Shown piece by piece: positions 1-11,677 of a stretch of 47,563 nt of DNA (within the stretch, counting starts at the first letter, position 1; every line of letters begins with the position of its first letter). This stretch comes from Chromera velia (taxonomy: Eukaryota > Sar > Chromeraceae). The translations under genes and the position numbers were made by a program. The DNA is taken from positions 1 to 47,563 of the forward strand of contig JAHBMJ010000436.1 in the NCBI GenBank assembly GCA_018398765.1. Direction: 5' to 3'. The notes below the pieces were generated by a model. The model made no database searches and was not told the origin of the DNA. It saw only the letters and a list, made by a program, of their open reading frames with translations.

Positions 1-140
1 CACACTCTCACACACACACACACACTCTCACACACACACACACACTCTCACACACACACACTCTCACACACACACACTCTCACACACACACACTCTCACA
101 CACACACACTCTCACACACACTCACTCTCACACACACTCA

Positions 141-178
<38 letters not shown>

Positions 179-229
179 AACATAAGCGCACGCACGCACA
201 CGCACACGCACACACACACACACACACAC

Positions 230-262
<33 letters not shown>

Positions 263-265
263 CGG
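1..265. repeat. CA/CTCTCA and GA microsatellite
   Basis: CA dinucleotides are interrupted regularly by CTCTCA blocks about every 20 bases up to about 135, giving a compound repeat. Pure CA with CG-containing variants follows to about 232, then pure GA to about 262. If the acidic-protein gene at 1126-1770 (minus strand) continues leftwards, this tract lies in one of its introns and reads UG/CU in the sense strand. Reading frames predicted here are artefacts of the dinucleotide repeat. Confidence 0.9.
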
Positions 266-1125
266 AGAGATGGACAGAAGGCCAGACGGATAGACACACA
301 AGAGACAGAAGAACACAGCCGATCGGACAACATGGGCAGGGGGCACAAAGAGGCAGACTTTCAGACAGAATACACACAGAGAACACACACACACACACAA
401 ACACGCGCGCGCACAGAGAGAGAGAGGGAGAGGGAGAGAGAGAGAGAGAGCAAAAGAGAGCCAAGGAGAGAAAAAAGGGGTAGTAGAAAAAGAGGGAAAA
501 GGGAAGATAAAGAGAGAGCAGTGGCGAGGGAGCAAGAGACAGACAAGCAGCTAGACAGACCAAACGGAGAGAACAGGCAGCCTGACAGACTGCATGCTTC
601 TCTGTTTTCCCCTCTTGTCCTTCGCACGCACACAACAGACAGCCAGACAGGCAGGCAGGCAGGCTGGCAGACAGACTGACATGCAGACAGATGAACAAGG
701 TGGACAAACACACAAGAATGACAGGGAAAAAAACAAACGGACGGACGGACGGACGGGCGGACGGACACACTCACACACACACAGACACACACACACTTGC
801 ATACTTCTCGTTGACGAAAAAGTCTTACAGACATTCAGTCAAAGAGATGTACAGAAAAGGGGGTGAACAGAACAGGTGCAGGAAACACAAAAGGGACGGC
901 CGCACGACGCACAGACAGACGCAGAGGAGGAAGCACACTCCAAGCGAGAAGACGGCATGAAATGAGTAGTCAGTCACCCAAACAAGTTTCTCAGGGACTG
1001 CGGCAAAACGGTCTGTCAGCAAGCAAGCCAGATGTGTCGACAGCGTCACCGACAGAGCAGACAAGAGGACGGAAAGGCAGACGGTGCAGACGAGACAGGG
1101 AAGGGAGGGAGGGAAGCCAAAGTAC
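266..1125. other. low-complexity purine-rich stretch, no gene seen
   Basis: The plus strand is rich in GA, CAGACA and ACGG runs, including a perfect GGAC tandem near 738-760 and GGCAGGCAGGCA near 648-664. Frames on both strands translate to Ser/Leu/Cys/Val or Arg/Glu/Thr runs with no domain. It may be intron sequence of the minus-strand gene that starts at 1770. Confidence 0.5.
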
Positions 1126-1770
1126 CTGCGCTCTGTACAGTGTCATCTTGTCCAGATTCGGAGGAATCCGAGACGGTCATTTTCTTCATATCGGTATCCG
1201 ACTCTTTGCCGTCCATCTCCATCATGCCATCATCCTCGTTGTTGTTGTTGTCGAACTCCTCCTCGTCCTCATCCATGTCCATCTCCATCATCATGTCGGA
1301 CTCCTCGGGCCAGTCTTCTTCTTCGTCTTCCTCCTCGTCGGGGAGGTCGGTGTCGAGGTCAGCGGCATCGACCACCTCCCAGTCAACGAAGGGGACCATC
1401 ACGCGGCCGTCGTCGAGGGTCACCGGGTGGAGGGCCCCCATCGTCTCCTCAGAGTCCATAGGCTGTTCCTGCAATCAAGAGGGAGACGGGGGAAGGGAGA
1501 CGGAAGGGGGTTTGACAACGTGAGGCAGGCCATGCAAGTGTACGGCTGCAGTCTGAGGGGACTCACTTGGAGAGGTTCCGCGTTGGCAGAGACAGAGAGG
1601 GCCCCTCCTTCCTGTGCCTCCTCGGTCGGGGGAGAAGAAGCGCTCGCGGGCGCCGTCTCCAGTGCAACTGAAGTAGAAGGATGTGTCTCGGGTTCATGTG
1701 GAACGTCAGACGTCCCAAGTGAGAACCGACACAGCAGCAGACCGATGGCAAGAAAAGCGGAGGCCCACAT
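1126..1770 (-). CDS. secreted acidic Asp/Glu/Met-rich protein, 5' exons only
   Basis: I do not recognise this gene. Two exons join in phase 0: 1770-1567 (68 codons) and 1468-1126 (114 codons plus one base), across an intron with donor GTGAGT and acceptor TTGCAG. The start is the ATG at 1770, which gives a hydrophobic leader (MWASAFLAIGLLLC) like a signal peptide; an in-frame upstream codon at 1824 would hide it. After a Ser/Thr/Ala/Pro spacer, the second exon has a motif PFVDWEVVDAADLD, then a run dominated by Asp, Glu and Met with a four-Asn patch. A possible donor (GTACTT) at 1125 would send the gene further left, probably past the window. Without it the frame stops soon after. A secretory or periplastid acidic, perhaps cation-binding protein is inference from composition only. 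Confidence 0.6.
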
Positions 1771-2845
1771 GATCTCAATCGGCAGTAGGCAAAGTGTAAG
1801 CAAACAGTCGATCAGATAAAGCACGAGAAAGGGCAGACGCTTAGAGAAGCTGGAAGCGGAAGACTATCGATCAGATTGCAAGAAGTGAGTCTGACTTCGA
1901 AACCAAAGCGAGGTTACAGTCAAACTGAAAGCTTCACTCCTGACGTTGATGTTCGAGAACACGGCGTGCACAGAGCCGAAATGTTCAACGATTGGAGTCT
2001 TTTTCTGTTCTTTTACGGCGTCAAAGGAGTACGTCGCGGTCCGAGCTGCAATCCGTCTCCGTCGCGTATCGGTATGGACGAGCATGCATCTCACTGCTAG
2101 ACCTGCGTGCGTCAGACTCTGCCGCACGCATGCAGCATGTACGTGGGCGCGCATTGCGCGCCGAGGTATTTCGGACTATACGTAACACGGACACGAGTGC
2201 ACAAACATATTAGTGTTTTCTCATCCAACACTGGGCCAACAGATCGAAAAAAATAGTCCCGCGTTGCAAAATTTCATACAATGGAACCAAGATGTTTGAG
2301 AAAAAAGTGGATTATAGTAGTGTAAGGTAGTGTAAGGCGTCTGTTGTCTAGTCTGTGGTACGCTTTAATTTCAATGTTATCCGATATTCAAGCTAACATA
2401 TAAAAACTTTAATAAACTTTCAAGCCCAACTTCAAATCGAGAAATAACAATAGAAATAACATGCCAATGATGCCATACGATGTACTATAACCATTAATTC
2501 TGGTTGCACATTATACATTATCACTATTACTATATAAGTCGATGACGACGGTGCATGATGATAATCAAACATGTAGTCACAAAATATCGCAAACCAAGCT
2601 AGACGTATGACATTTCATTCATTAGATAAACAGTGGCTTTCGAAATGTACGGATGTATGTCTCATTTGATTTTTGATGACCTTCTGCAATAAGCTTTAGA
2701 TCTGTCCCTCCCAGACCCTTCCTCCCTTCCACTCTTCTGCTTCACAAGCTAACCGTCATCACAGCCACCAACTAAAAGGGCAGGGAGGTGCACTGTTCTC
2801 CTTACATCACCAAGCCACACCATCAACGGGCCGACGGATCAATGG
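1771..2845. other. intergenic region, partly AT-rich
   Basis: This lies between the start of the acidic-protein gene and the stop of the metacaspase-like gene, both on the minus strand. About 2165-2700 is clearly more AT-rich than the flanks and has no reading frame of note. I see a GTGTAAGGTA/GTGTAAGGCG near-duplicate at about 2319-2340 and no other structure. The 5' part should hold the promoter of the acidic-protein gene; I saw no convincing TATA element. Confidence 0.4.
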
Positions 2846-4218
2846 TCAGTTCGGACCGCTCACCCCCCCCGCGGCCCCCCAAGAGGCAGCTGGGTACCCA
2901 GAAGGCAAAGGGTATGCGGCGACGGAACTCTGCAGGACCTGCGGCGCCACCACTGCCTGTGCAGGATACCCAACCTGCGGCACCGCGTGTCCCTCAGTCA
3001 GCGGCGCCTGCGCATACGTGTACGGTGTGGCGTCGGCCGTGGGGTAGGGTGACGGGCCTGCTGTGTAAGTGTACGGGATTTGCACAGGGACATGTGGGTA
3101 GCTTGGCTGCATGGGCTGAGCAGTGTGCGCTTGTCCTGAGTGGACCTGCTGGGCGTACTGTGCCGGGTCGAGCGGTACTGCGGGGGGGTGGTACCAGGGG
3201 GCCGGGGGCAGTTGATAGACGTGCACGGAGGAGGGGTGAGGGGCCGGCGCTGTGTGATTTCTCGCCGCCGCATTGGGTGGTGTGGCGGCGGCGCGGTGAA
3301 CAGATGCAGGCTGATTTGTCTCTTGGGTGTTGGTTGTTCTTTTCGGAGGCTCGCCTCTGGGTGCCTGCAGGGCGGTGCGGAGTGTTTTGGGTATGTTCTC
3401 CAACTTCCATTTCTCCCTCCGGAATCTTTCCACTGCATCTTCTCTTTTCTGTCGAATTTGTTCGATGTTCTGAATTCTAGTCAAAGGGGCGGCAAGGCTA
3501 ATGTCCTGAAGGGCTTTGCTCCTAGTCTTCGATCCTTCGCCAACCCCAAATGAATCATCAAGTGTGTCGGCATATTTCTGTGCACGCTCCTGCAAAAAGG
3601 ACGAGTGACGCGCAGCCTCAGAAGTGAGAGGCTCACTCCCCCTGCCAACCATCCTGCCGTCTCCAGCCGTCTTTTTCGTCCCCGCTTTCTCTTTGCTAAT
3701 ACTCCCCTTGTTGTGCTCCCCCCCTTGCAGTGCTTCTCTGTGCACTGAATGAAGGGCGTACTGCCACGCTGCCTCCTGTCTGAGGAACCGCATCATCCTC
3801 TCGTCCTCTGCAAAGGCGTAGTCTGCAGCCCTTCTAAGGCGGTGGGGGGGGAAGTTGGAGGGATTCAGCACGATCACAGGCTGGTTGTGCTGGTATTGGA
3901 ACGAGGTGATCGGGGCGTCGTAGGGCTTCTGAAAATCAGAAACTGCATCCAAAGAGGGAAGGGGAGAGAAAAAAAAATCATTTTCCACTATTCACTCCTT
4001 TTCCATTGCATGATCTTTTTCTTCCTCGTCTTTGCTGTTCTCCTTTTTCATTCTCAGCTCTTCATATCAGAAGGGGTGAAAGGAAGAGGAATGATGGCAA
4101 GAAAGAGAGGGAAATACGGCGGACAGCCAGAGAGTGAAACCAAAAAGGAAGGAACCAAAGACAGGCACCCAAACGATATGTGGAGCGGTAACCAAAATAT
4201 CTGGGCAGCATGACAAAG

Positions 4219-4262
<44 letters not shown>

Positions 4263-5232
4263 GAATGGCTCGTTTCCTTCTCCCCTCCCAACTCACACTG
4301 CAGTTCCGTCGATTGGCCCGTGAAGTTCATCGGGTAGCCCGTCACATCGGCCACCGCCACAGTCTCCTCTACCCCCTCTCTCTCTGCAGCACCTGCCCCG
4401 CCTCCCAGGGGCACGGGGACAGGCTTCTTCTTGTACGCCGTGTAGGGCAACAGAAAGCACCGGTTGAAGGGGGAACACTCCTTGACCCCGTCACTGTTTG
4501 CAATGTCGTTGTATTTCATCACCGGTGTCTGTCTGGTGCGTTTGCGCGGTACAAGCTGGATGACCCCCTCCTCCCCCAATTTTTCGGACTTTTGCCCAAC
4601 CAACCTCCCTTCCCCCCCCGTCCCCGGTGCCCCCCAAATGATCTCATCCGCCTTCCCCGAATTCTTCAGAGCCCAGGAGAGGATCCGGTCTGCTTCATCA
4701 GCTGCTGCCTGGAACACAGAGGCCGTGCGGGCAATCATCCGACGTTGTTGGAGCACCGTGTTTACAAACGCCAAAGTCCACACACCCTGCATGCATGCGT
4801 GTATCCACATATCCGAATTTGAAGGAATGTGTACAAAAAAACATCTTTTCGAAAGGCGGGAAGGGGAGGGTGCATGAATGAGAATGAATGAATGACAGAA
4901 AGACAGGAAGAAAGAGATAGAAGGCAAAACGAGAAAAAAAAGCGAGGAGCGCGGGAAAGAGAGAGGGCGACTGAGTGTGACTATGTGAGGGCGAGCAAAA
5001 AACCCGCAGACGCGCAGACCACGGCACTGAGAAACGAACAGACAAAGAGACAGGCAGGACAATCCAATACGTTTTGTTCGCCTCCTTGAAATTTCGCTCA
5101 TTCAGACAAACGCGCACTGGCACACACACACAGAGGGACCGACAAAAGACAGATCACATGGTTTCTTTCCCTCCTTTTCTTCATGAACACAACAGACAAA
5201 AAGAAAGCAACAAAGACACACCCACACCCACA

Positions 5233-5282
<50 letters not shown>

Positions 5283-7014
5283 ATACGTTTCTTCTTCTTC
5301 TCCCTCCTTTTCTTCATGAACACAACAGACAGACAGACAGACAGACAGACAGACTATATGTTTCTTCTTCTTCTCCCTCCTTTTCTTCATGAACACAACA
5401 GACAAAAAGAAAGACAGACAGACAAAACTGACATGCCACTTTCCATTGGGGGACAGAATCTCATAAGCGTTCTCGTGAGGCCTGCACGCGGCCCACACGA
5501 ACAGGTTGACTCCCGGTTTCACCACCTGAGCGCCTGCTCCCCTCGGCCTGAGTCTCATCTCACGTGCCCTGGCAGGGTCTCTCCGCTCCCTCGAGTCAGG
5601 TTTCGGGTCTGCTTTCCTCGTTTGGATCCGACTAGAGCACCCCTGCATGCGACACACATTCATTCATCTGAGGCGTCCTTATGATTTTCCGAGCTAGATA
5701 CATACATGGAAGGAATGATACAAAGAGGCAGTAAGAGAAGATACGTGCAAAGGAAAGGACAGATCAACAAAACTGCAAGAAGAAGTACTGCCTGCCTCTC
5801 TGTCTCCCTCCTACTCTTTGCGCTTCTGCTTCTCGTTTACGCGGGTGTACAGGTATCCCTGCCTCTTGACTGACTGCGGATTTCCTCGTTTTTTCTGTGT
5901 CTACCCCTACAGAAATCTAGACTGACCTCTTTAGCACATATGTAAGCAGGTTTCTGTCCTTGCCTCTGCGCTGAGATGATCTTAACGTCTGCCCCCTCAG
6001 GCAACCACCCATCGACATCTGCGACTGAGCTCCCGTGCGCACAGTCCATGAAGAACGTGACCGTCACCCCTGCAGGCACTCTCTGCAGGTACTCCCAAAA
6101 CCTCTTCATGTCAATGGGGTTGGTGGGGGGCGATTTGGATCCAGTGATTTGCTCTTTGGGGTGGAACAGGAGGATGTGCTCGTCCATGTCGTCTTCTTTG
6201 CCGTCGTTCAGCCTCCCCCATCGGGCACCCACACCGCAATAACAGATCACCAACGAGTCCCCGACCTTCGCGCCAGAGACCAACCACTCCATGGCTGCAA
6301 GGGCAGTGGAAGCGAAATTGATTTTGATGAGAGTGGAACGGAAAGTAGAAGGACTGAAAGAAACGTAAAAAGAGAGAGAAGAGAATAAATGGAAGAACAC
6401 TCTTTCTACGGTGACTCTGTGGTCGTTCTCATGAGCCTGCAGGGTAAGGAGGCGTGAGACTCAAGACGTCGAGAGAAAAGCCCAGGAGAGGGTCACAACC
6501 CAAAGAAAAACAAGTGCAAGGTGTTTTTTTCAGGGGCTCTAGGAACAGCAGGTGAAGAGGGAAACTGGAGGTAGCCACGATTTGAGGCGGCAGGAAGCAG
6601 CAAAGGAAAGGAGAGAGGTACGTGTGATTGCTTTGTGGACGTCGTTCGGACAGACTTCTTCCTTCACTTCCTCTCTGTGCCTATAGGTGGAGTGATGGCA
6701 TGCACTCTCCTCTCCACAGATTGTTTCTTTCCTTGACTTGAACTCTGTGTGGATAGAGGATGGAGGGACGTACCTTTGTCCAGATTTCCTCTGTCACAAA
6801 GACGCCTCTTGACCTCCAACATGTTCTCTTGTTCGTTGTTCTCGTCTGTCAGCAGGACGACCTGAAACCCGTACACACACTTGAACAGTGCCGCGAGGAG
6901 TTTGGCATCGTTCACACCTCCTTGACAGGACGTCGGCGGAGCTCCATTCCAACCGATGATCACTGCCTTTCTGAGAGGAGGGAAAGTTGCGAATATCTCC
7001 TTCTGAGCTGACAT
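2846..7014 (-). CDS. metacaspase-fold pseudoprotease with long disordered tail
   Basis: Five exons keep phase throughout: 7014-6774, 6294-5927, 5642-5433, 4786-4297 and 3942-2846, coding 801 residues. Residues about 14-295 follow the type I metacaspase (peptidase C14) order: opening strand (KAVIIGWNG), GGVNDAKLL helix, YGFQVVLLTDENN, MEWLVSGAKVGDSLV, a retained acidic DDMDEHILLF loop, the FFMD strand, then LFVWAACRPHENAYE and GKWHGVWTLAF of the small subunit. The family has His in YSGHG and Cys in DSCHSG. Here these read YCGVG (Val102) and DCAHGS (Ala166), so both dyad positions are lost while the fold signature remains. No prodomain precedes it. The tail from about 300 is not recognised: a charged helical segment (IRQKREDAVERFRREK), then a Pro/Gln/Tyr/Ala-rich low-complexity end. 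Proteolysis is unlikely; a scaffold or regulatory role, perhaps on active metacaspases, is inference. Confidence 0.85.
4221..4259. repeat. (CA)n microsatellite inside intron 4 of the metacaspase-like gene
   Basis: A nearly pure CA tract on the plus strand lies 38 bases past the splice donor (ACTCAC at 4291-4296, read on the minus strand as GTGAGT). In the transcript it is (UG)n. Confidence 0.9.
5160..5425. repeat. three tandem copies of a pyrimidine/GAACACAACAGAC unit with CA, GA and GACA runs
   Basis: The segment CCTCCTTTTCTTCATGAACA followed by CAACAGAC occurs at about 5171, 5305 and 5376. The copies are separated by a CA/GA compound microsatellite (5219-5280) and a GACA tandem (about 5324-5353). 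The whole array sits in intron 3 of the metacaspase-like gene. It looks like local duplication of a short unique segment seeded by microsatellites. Confidence 0.8.
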
Positions 7015-8010
7015 TTTCGACCCCCCAGATAACGCAAACCAAGAACAAATATGGGGGAAACGTTAAAGAGGGCTCCTTTGAAGCATACCTCTCCGCCAGG
7101 CTACAACAACACCGTCACGCTCTCCAAAACACCCGCTCAGTCTGCCTGTTGTGGTGGAGACGGAGGGAAACAACGAACGATCGAGAAACGAGCGGTCTGA
7201 TCCAAAACCGAGAAACGGGGTCTCTTGGCTCTGCCGACCGACATCACACATACATGGTACGACCTTCGGCAGTCTGAACATTGCCAGGCAAACTGCGACT
7301 GTCAGCATATATGTCAGCATCTGTTAGCAATCTGCATGCATGAAGCAGTCATGCAGACATATGAGTTAATTGGCGTTAGCAGGCTCAGCCGGTGTTCCTC
7401 GTCATGCAGGCTCAGCGAGTCGGCCGATTCCGCGGGCTTAGGGCCCAAGGACCGGCCCGGCCCGAATTTATCCCGACGCGGCTTCAAAAAGTGGCGATTC
7501 GATCAAAAGCTGGAGAAAGCAGTTAAGCCATACTTAACTAGCCAAGAACTCCACCTCTCGCTCTCATCACGACGGACTCGATTCTTAAATCGAGATCCTT
7601 TTTTGTTTGCCCTCCCTCCCACCTCTTTTCCCCCTTCTTAGTCGTGCGCAGCCACATATATACCCCACTCACCCATCCGGCAGACTAGATTTGTCCACAC
7701 GGGTTGATCATGGTGGTGGCGTTAGCTATACGACTTTCTCATGAGGGGTTGCAGTTCAAAGTCGTCCAAATATATAAGCGTATCACAAAACGATCCGTGT
7801 TATACCGGTCTAACTAGTCCCGCTTGCGTGCTAGTGAGCCTCAAATGGCTCCCGAGCCACAGTCATCACATCCGACAGCAAGGGCCTCCGATATACCCAA
7901 GCCTAGCGGCTATCTGCGATATAGCAGCCTGCGAGGAATAGCAGATTATAGTAGATTATAGGAGTTATCAGTATTTATGTATATTTATGGGGGTAAATAT
8001 TTGACGGGCG
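7015..8010. other. intergenic region upstream of the metacaspase-like gene
   Basis: This should include the minus-strand promoter, but no core element is obvious. A GC-rich patch at about 7425-7480 (GGGCCCAAGGACCGGCCCGG) resembles patches near 14700, 17750 and 40160. The stretch 7940-8030 is AT-rich with ATTATAG/TATTTATG motifs. No gene seen. Confidence 0.35.
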
Positions 8011-8418
8011 CTATAAAAAAAATCTGACGGGGACACTGGCAAAACCAAAGTGGACCATTTCGCTACGGATTGCGCTCAGAGTGGTCTTGTCTTGTTCATG
8101 ATACGTCACCAAGTCATACGGTGATATTCGTTTTGTTTGTTTCCCCATACAGAGCGCTACGGACGTCTTTTTTGCTTTTCTGGCTTTTCTGGCTTTTGGG
8201 TGCTGTCTCCAGCCTGCTCCAAGGTCAGTGGCTCTCCCCGATAACAGCTGCCTAGCTGTGTACCGTCCTTTGGGCTTCACAGGGTACCTCTCCCCTAGCC
8301 TGACACAGCTTTTCAGCTCTGCAGGACCTTCCTCGGGGAAGCAGTGCTCATAAACGGACCTTTTCATCTTCCTCGTCCGTGTGCTCCCATTTTCCTCGTC
8401 CGTGTGAAGCCTGGTCAA
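8011..8418 (-). CDS. doubtful basic ORF, possibly repeat-derived
   Basis: An open frame of 135 codons; a shorter ATG-initiated form begins about 18 codons in (MKRSVYEH). It is rich in Arg and Lys, with ARKARKAKK in the middle, and has no family I recognise. It lies between repeats, has no visible introns and ends in the AT-rich patch shared in style with 14.5-14.7 kb. It may be a chance ORF or a mobile-element remnant. Confidence 0.2.
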   Translation of the reverse strand: MTRLHTDEENGSTRTRKMKRSVYEHCFPEEGPAELKSCVRLGERYPVKPKGRYTARQLLSGRATDLGAGWRQHPKARKARKAKKTSVALCMGKQTKRISPYDLVTYHEQDKTTLSAIRSEMVHFGFASVPVRFFL

Positions 8419-8619
8419 TTGGGTGGGCCCTTACAAAGCTTAATTCCCCCTTCCTGAAGGAGTGAGTGCCAATGGGAGGGGGGAGGTGAGGAAACATCTG
8501 CATACAAGCAAGTATCGGACAGTAATGAAGGGGAAGAAGAGAGGGAGAAAGGAGGCGGGCATGCATTGCCAAGAAGACAGGTAAGCAAGTAAGGCAGATG
8601 GGCAGGCAAGCAAAACAGA

Positions 8620-8765
8620 TAAACAGAAAGAAAGAAAGAGAGAAAGAAAGAAAGAATCGGATTCGCGCACACTGACTTGCGGTGCAGGTCGCGTTGGGGC
8701 GGGTGGTTGAGGAAGGGGCATGATCTGCATGCAGGCAAGTATGTGAAAGGCATGCAAACACACAT

Positions 8766-8809
<44 letters not shown>

Positions 8810-8926
8810 ACACACATATATACACACACACACACACATACACACAGAGAGAGAGAGAGAGAGACAAATACACATACACATACACATACACACATACACA
8901 CACACATACATACACACATACACAAC
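8620..8926. repeat. GAAA, CA and GA compound microsatellite
   Basis: GAAA repeats at about 8626-8654 are followed, after about 100 unique bases, by CA/CATA repeats (8757-8845), GA (8846-8864) and again CATACA repeats to about 8926. Long Val/Cys or His/Thr frames across it are artefacts. Confidence 0.9.
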
Positions 8927-9084
8927 ACTTCCTTCTCTTCCTTACTCATCTTCGGCTGCATGCAGCGATTCGAAACAATCACCTAGGGATAATATTATCA
9001 GTTGCATCATGTGTGACTTCTTATATAAACAGACGATGCAGCAGTCCCCGGCAGTAAGGGTTTGAGTGGTCTGGCAAAGCAACG

Positions 9085-9505
9085 AGAGGTGTCAGTCTGT
9101 TTGTCTGGCAGGTACGTAGCACGCACTCAGAGGTGAGGAGGAGGCAGCAAAAAGAGGTGTTTTTCTGTCTGGCAGGCACACGGTATGCACTCAAAGGTGA
9201 GGAGGAGGGAGCGCAAAATTAGATAGACCAAACAGAGGTGTCTGTCTGGCAGGCACGCAGCACGCACTCAAAGGTGAGGAGGAGGGAGCAAAAAATCAGA
9301 CAGACCAAATAGAGGTGTCTGTCTGTCTGGCAAGCATGCAGCACGCACTCAGAGACGGGGAGGAGGCAGCAAGAAGAGGTGTTTTTCTGTCTGGCAGGCA
9401 TACAACATGCACTCAAAGATGATGAGGAGGGAGCGAAAAGTCAGACAGACTAAACAGAGGTGTCTGTCTGTCTGGCAGGTATGCAGTACGCACTCAAAGG
9501 TGAGG
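9085..9505. repeat. tandem repeat of 62-82 bp units, six copies
   Basis: Units begin AGAGGTGT near 9085, 9153, 9233, 9311, 9373 and 9455, so spacing alternates between about 62-68 and 78-82 bp. Each contains GTCTGGCAGGCA, a GCACGCACTCAAAGG-type block and GAGGAGGGAGC. Short units have TTTTTCTGTCTGG where long ones have a CAGACAGACCAAA insert. The last unit runs into the 42 bp array. Confidence 0.85.
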
Positions 9506-9519
9506 AGGAAAATTTAAAG

Positions 9520-11637
9520 AGAGGAAGAAGCGGGAAGAAGGCAGGCACGCATCAGAATTTTAAAAAGGGAAGGAGGCAAAAGGCAGGCATGCATCAGAAT
9601 TTCAAGGAGGGAAGGAGGGAGAAGGTAGGCACGCATCAGAATTTCAAAGAGAAGAAGGAGGGAGAAGGCAGACACGTATCAGAATTTCAAAGAAGAGAAG
9701 GAGGGAGAAGGCAGGCACGCATCAGAATTTTAAGGAGGGAAGGAGGGAAAAGGCAGGCACGCATCAGAATTTTAAAGAGGAAAGGTCCCCCTGGAGGGAG
9801 AAAGAAAGAAAGAAAGGCAGGCACGCATCAGAATTTCAAAAAGGGAAGAAGGGACATGCAGGCACGCATCATAATTTTAAAGAGGGAAGGAGGCAGAAAG
9901 AAAGAAAGGCAGGCACGCATTAGAATTTCAAAGAGAGAAGGAGGGAGACGGAGGCATAAGGTAGGCATGCATCAGAATTTCAAGGAGGGAAGGAGGGAGA
10001 AGGCAGGCACGCATCAGAATTTCAAGGAACGAAGGAGGGAGAATGCAGGCACGTATCAGAATTTCAAAGAAGAGAAGGAGGAAGAAGGCAGGCACACATC
10101 AGAATTTCAAGGAGGGAAGGAGGGAGAAGGCAGACACGTATCAGAATTTCAAAGAAGAGAAGGAGGAAGAAGGCAGGCACGCATCAAAATTTCAAGGAGG
10201 GAAGGAGGCACAAGGCAGGCACGCATTAGAATTTCAAGGAGGGAAGGAGGGAGAAGGCAGGCACGTATCAGAATTTCAAAGAAGAGAAGGAGGAAAAAGG
10301 CAGGCACGCATCAGAATTTTAAGGAGGGAAGGAGGGAGAAGGCAAACACGTATCAGAATTTCAAAGAAGAGAAGGAGGAAGAAGGCAGGCACGCATCAGA
10401 ATTTCAAGGAGGGAAGGAGGGAGAAGGCAGGCACGCATCAGAATTTTAAAGAGGGAAGGAGGGAGAAAGAAAGAAAGGCAGGCACGCATCAGAATTTCAA
10501 GGAGGGAAGGAGAGAGACGGAGGCACAAGGCAGGTACGCATCAGAATTTCAAAGAGGGACGGAGGCACAAGGTAGGCATGCATCAGAATTTCAAAGAGGG
10601 ACGGAGGCACAAGGTAGGCATGCATCAGAATTTTAAAGAGGGAAGGAGGCAAAAGGCAGGCACGCATCAGAATTTCAAAGAGAAGAAGGAGGGAGAAGGC
10701 AGACACGTATCAGAATTTCAAAGAAGAGAAGGAGGAAGAAGGCAGACACGCATCAGAATTTCAAGGAGGGAAGGAGGGAGAAGGCAGGCACGCATCAGAA
10801 TTTTAAAGAGGGAAGGAGGGAGAAAGAAAGAAAGGCAGGCACGCATCAGAATGTCAAAGAGGGAAGGAGAGAGACGGAGGCACAAGGCAGGTACGCATCA
10901 GAATTTCAAAGAGGGACGGAGGCACAAGGTAGGCATGCATCAGAATTTCAAAGAGGGACGGAGGCACAAGGTAGGCATGCATCAGAATTTCAAAGAAGGA
11001 AGGAGGCAAAAGGCAGGCATGCATCAGAATTTCAAAGAGGAGAAGGAGGGAGAAGGCAGACACGTATCAGAATTTCAAAGAAGAGAAGGAGGAAGAAGGC
11101 AGGCACGCATCAGAATTTCAAGGAAGGAAGGAGGGAGAAGGCAGACACGTATCAGAATTTCAAAGAAGAGAAGGAGAAAGAAGGCAGGCACGCATCAGAA
11201 TTTCAAGGAGGGAAGGAAGGAAAAGGCAGACACGTATCAGAATTTTAAAGAAGAGAAAGAGGAAGAAGGCAGGTACGCATCAGAATTTCAAGGAGGGAAG
11301 GAGGCACAAGGTAGGCATGCATCAGAATTTCAAAGAGGGACGGAGGCACAAGGTAGGCATGCATCAGAATTTCAAGGAGAGAAGGAGGGAGAAGGCAGGC
11401 ACGCATCAGAATTTCAAGGAACAAAGGAGGGAGAAGGCAGGCACGTATCAGAATTTCAAAGAAGAGAAGGAGGAAGAAGGCAGACACGCATCAGAATTTT
11501 AAGGAGGGAAGGAGGGAGAAGGCAGACACGTATCAGAATTTCAAAGAAAAGAAGGAAGAAGAAGGCAGGCACGCATCAAAATTTCAAGGAGGGAAGGAGG
11601 GAGAAGGCAGACACGCATCAGAATTTTAGAGAGGGAA

Positions 11638-11677
<40 letters not shown>

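Noticed and set aside
863-1819. 318-codon plus-strand ORF
   Set aside because: It is the antisense shadow of the acidic-protein exons: the Asp/Glu codons read as Val, Leu, His and Ser runs.
7560-7600. Possible tRNA T-arm (ACTCGATTCTTAAATCGAG)
   Set aside because: It forms a hairpin, but no matching acceptor stem, D-arm or anticodon arm lies at the right spacing.
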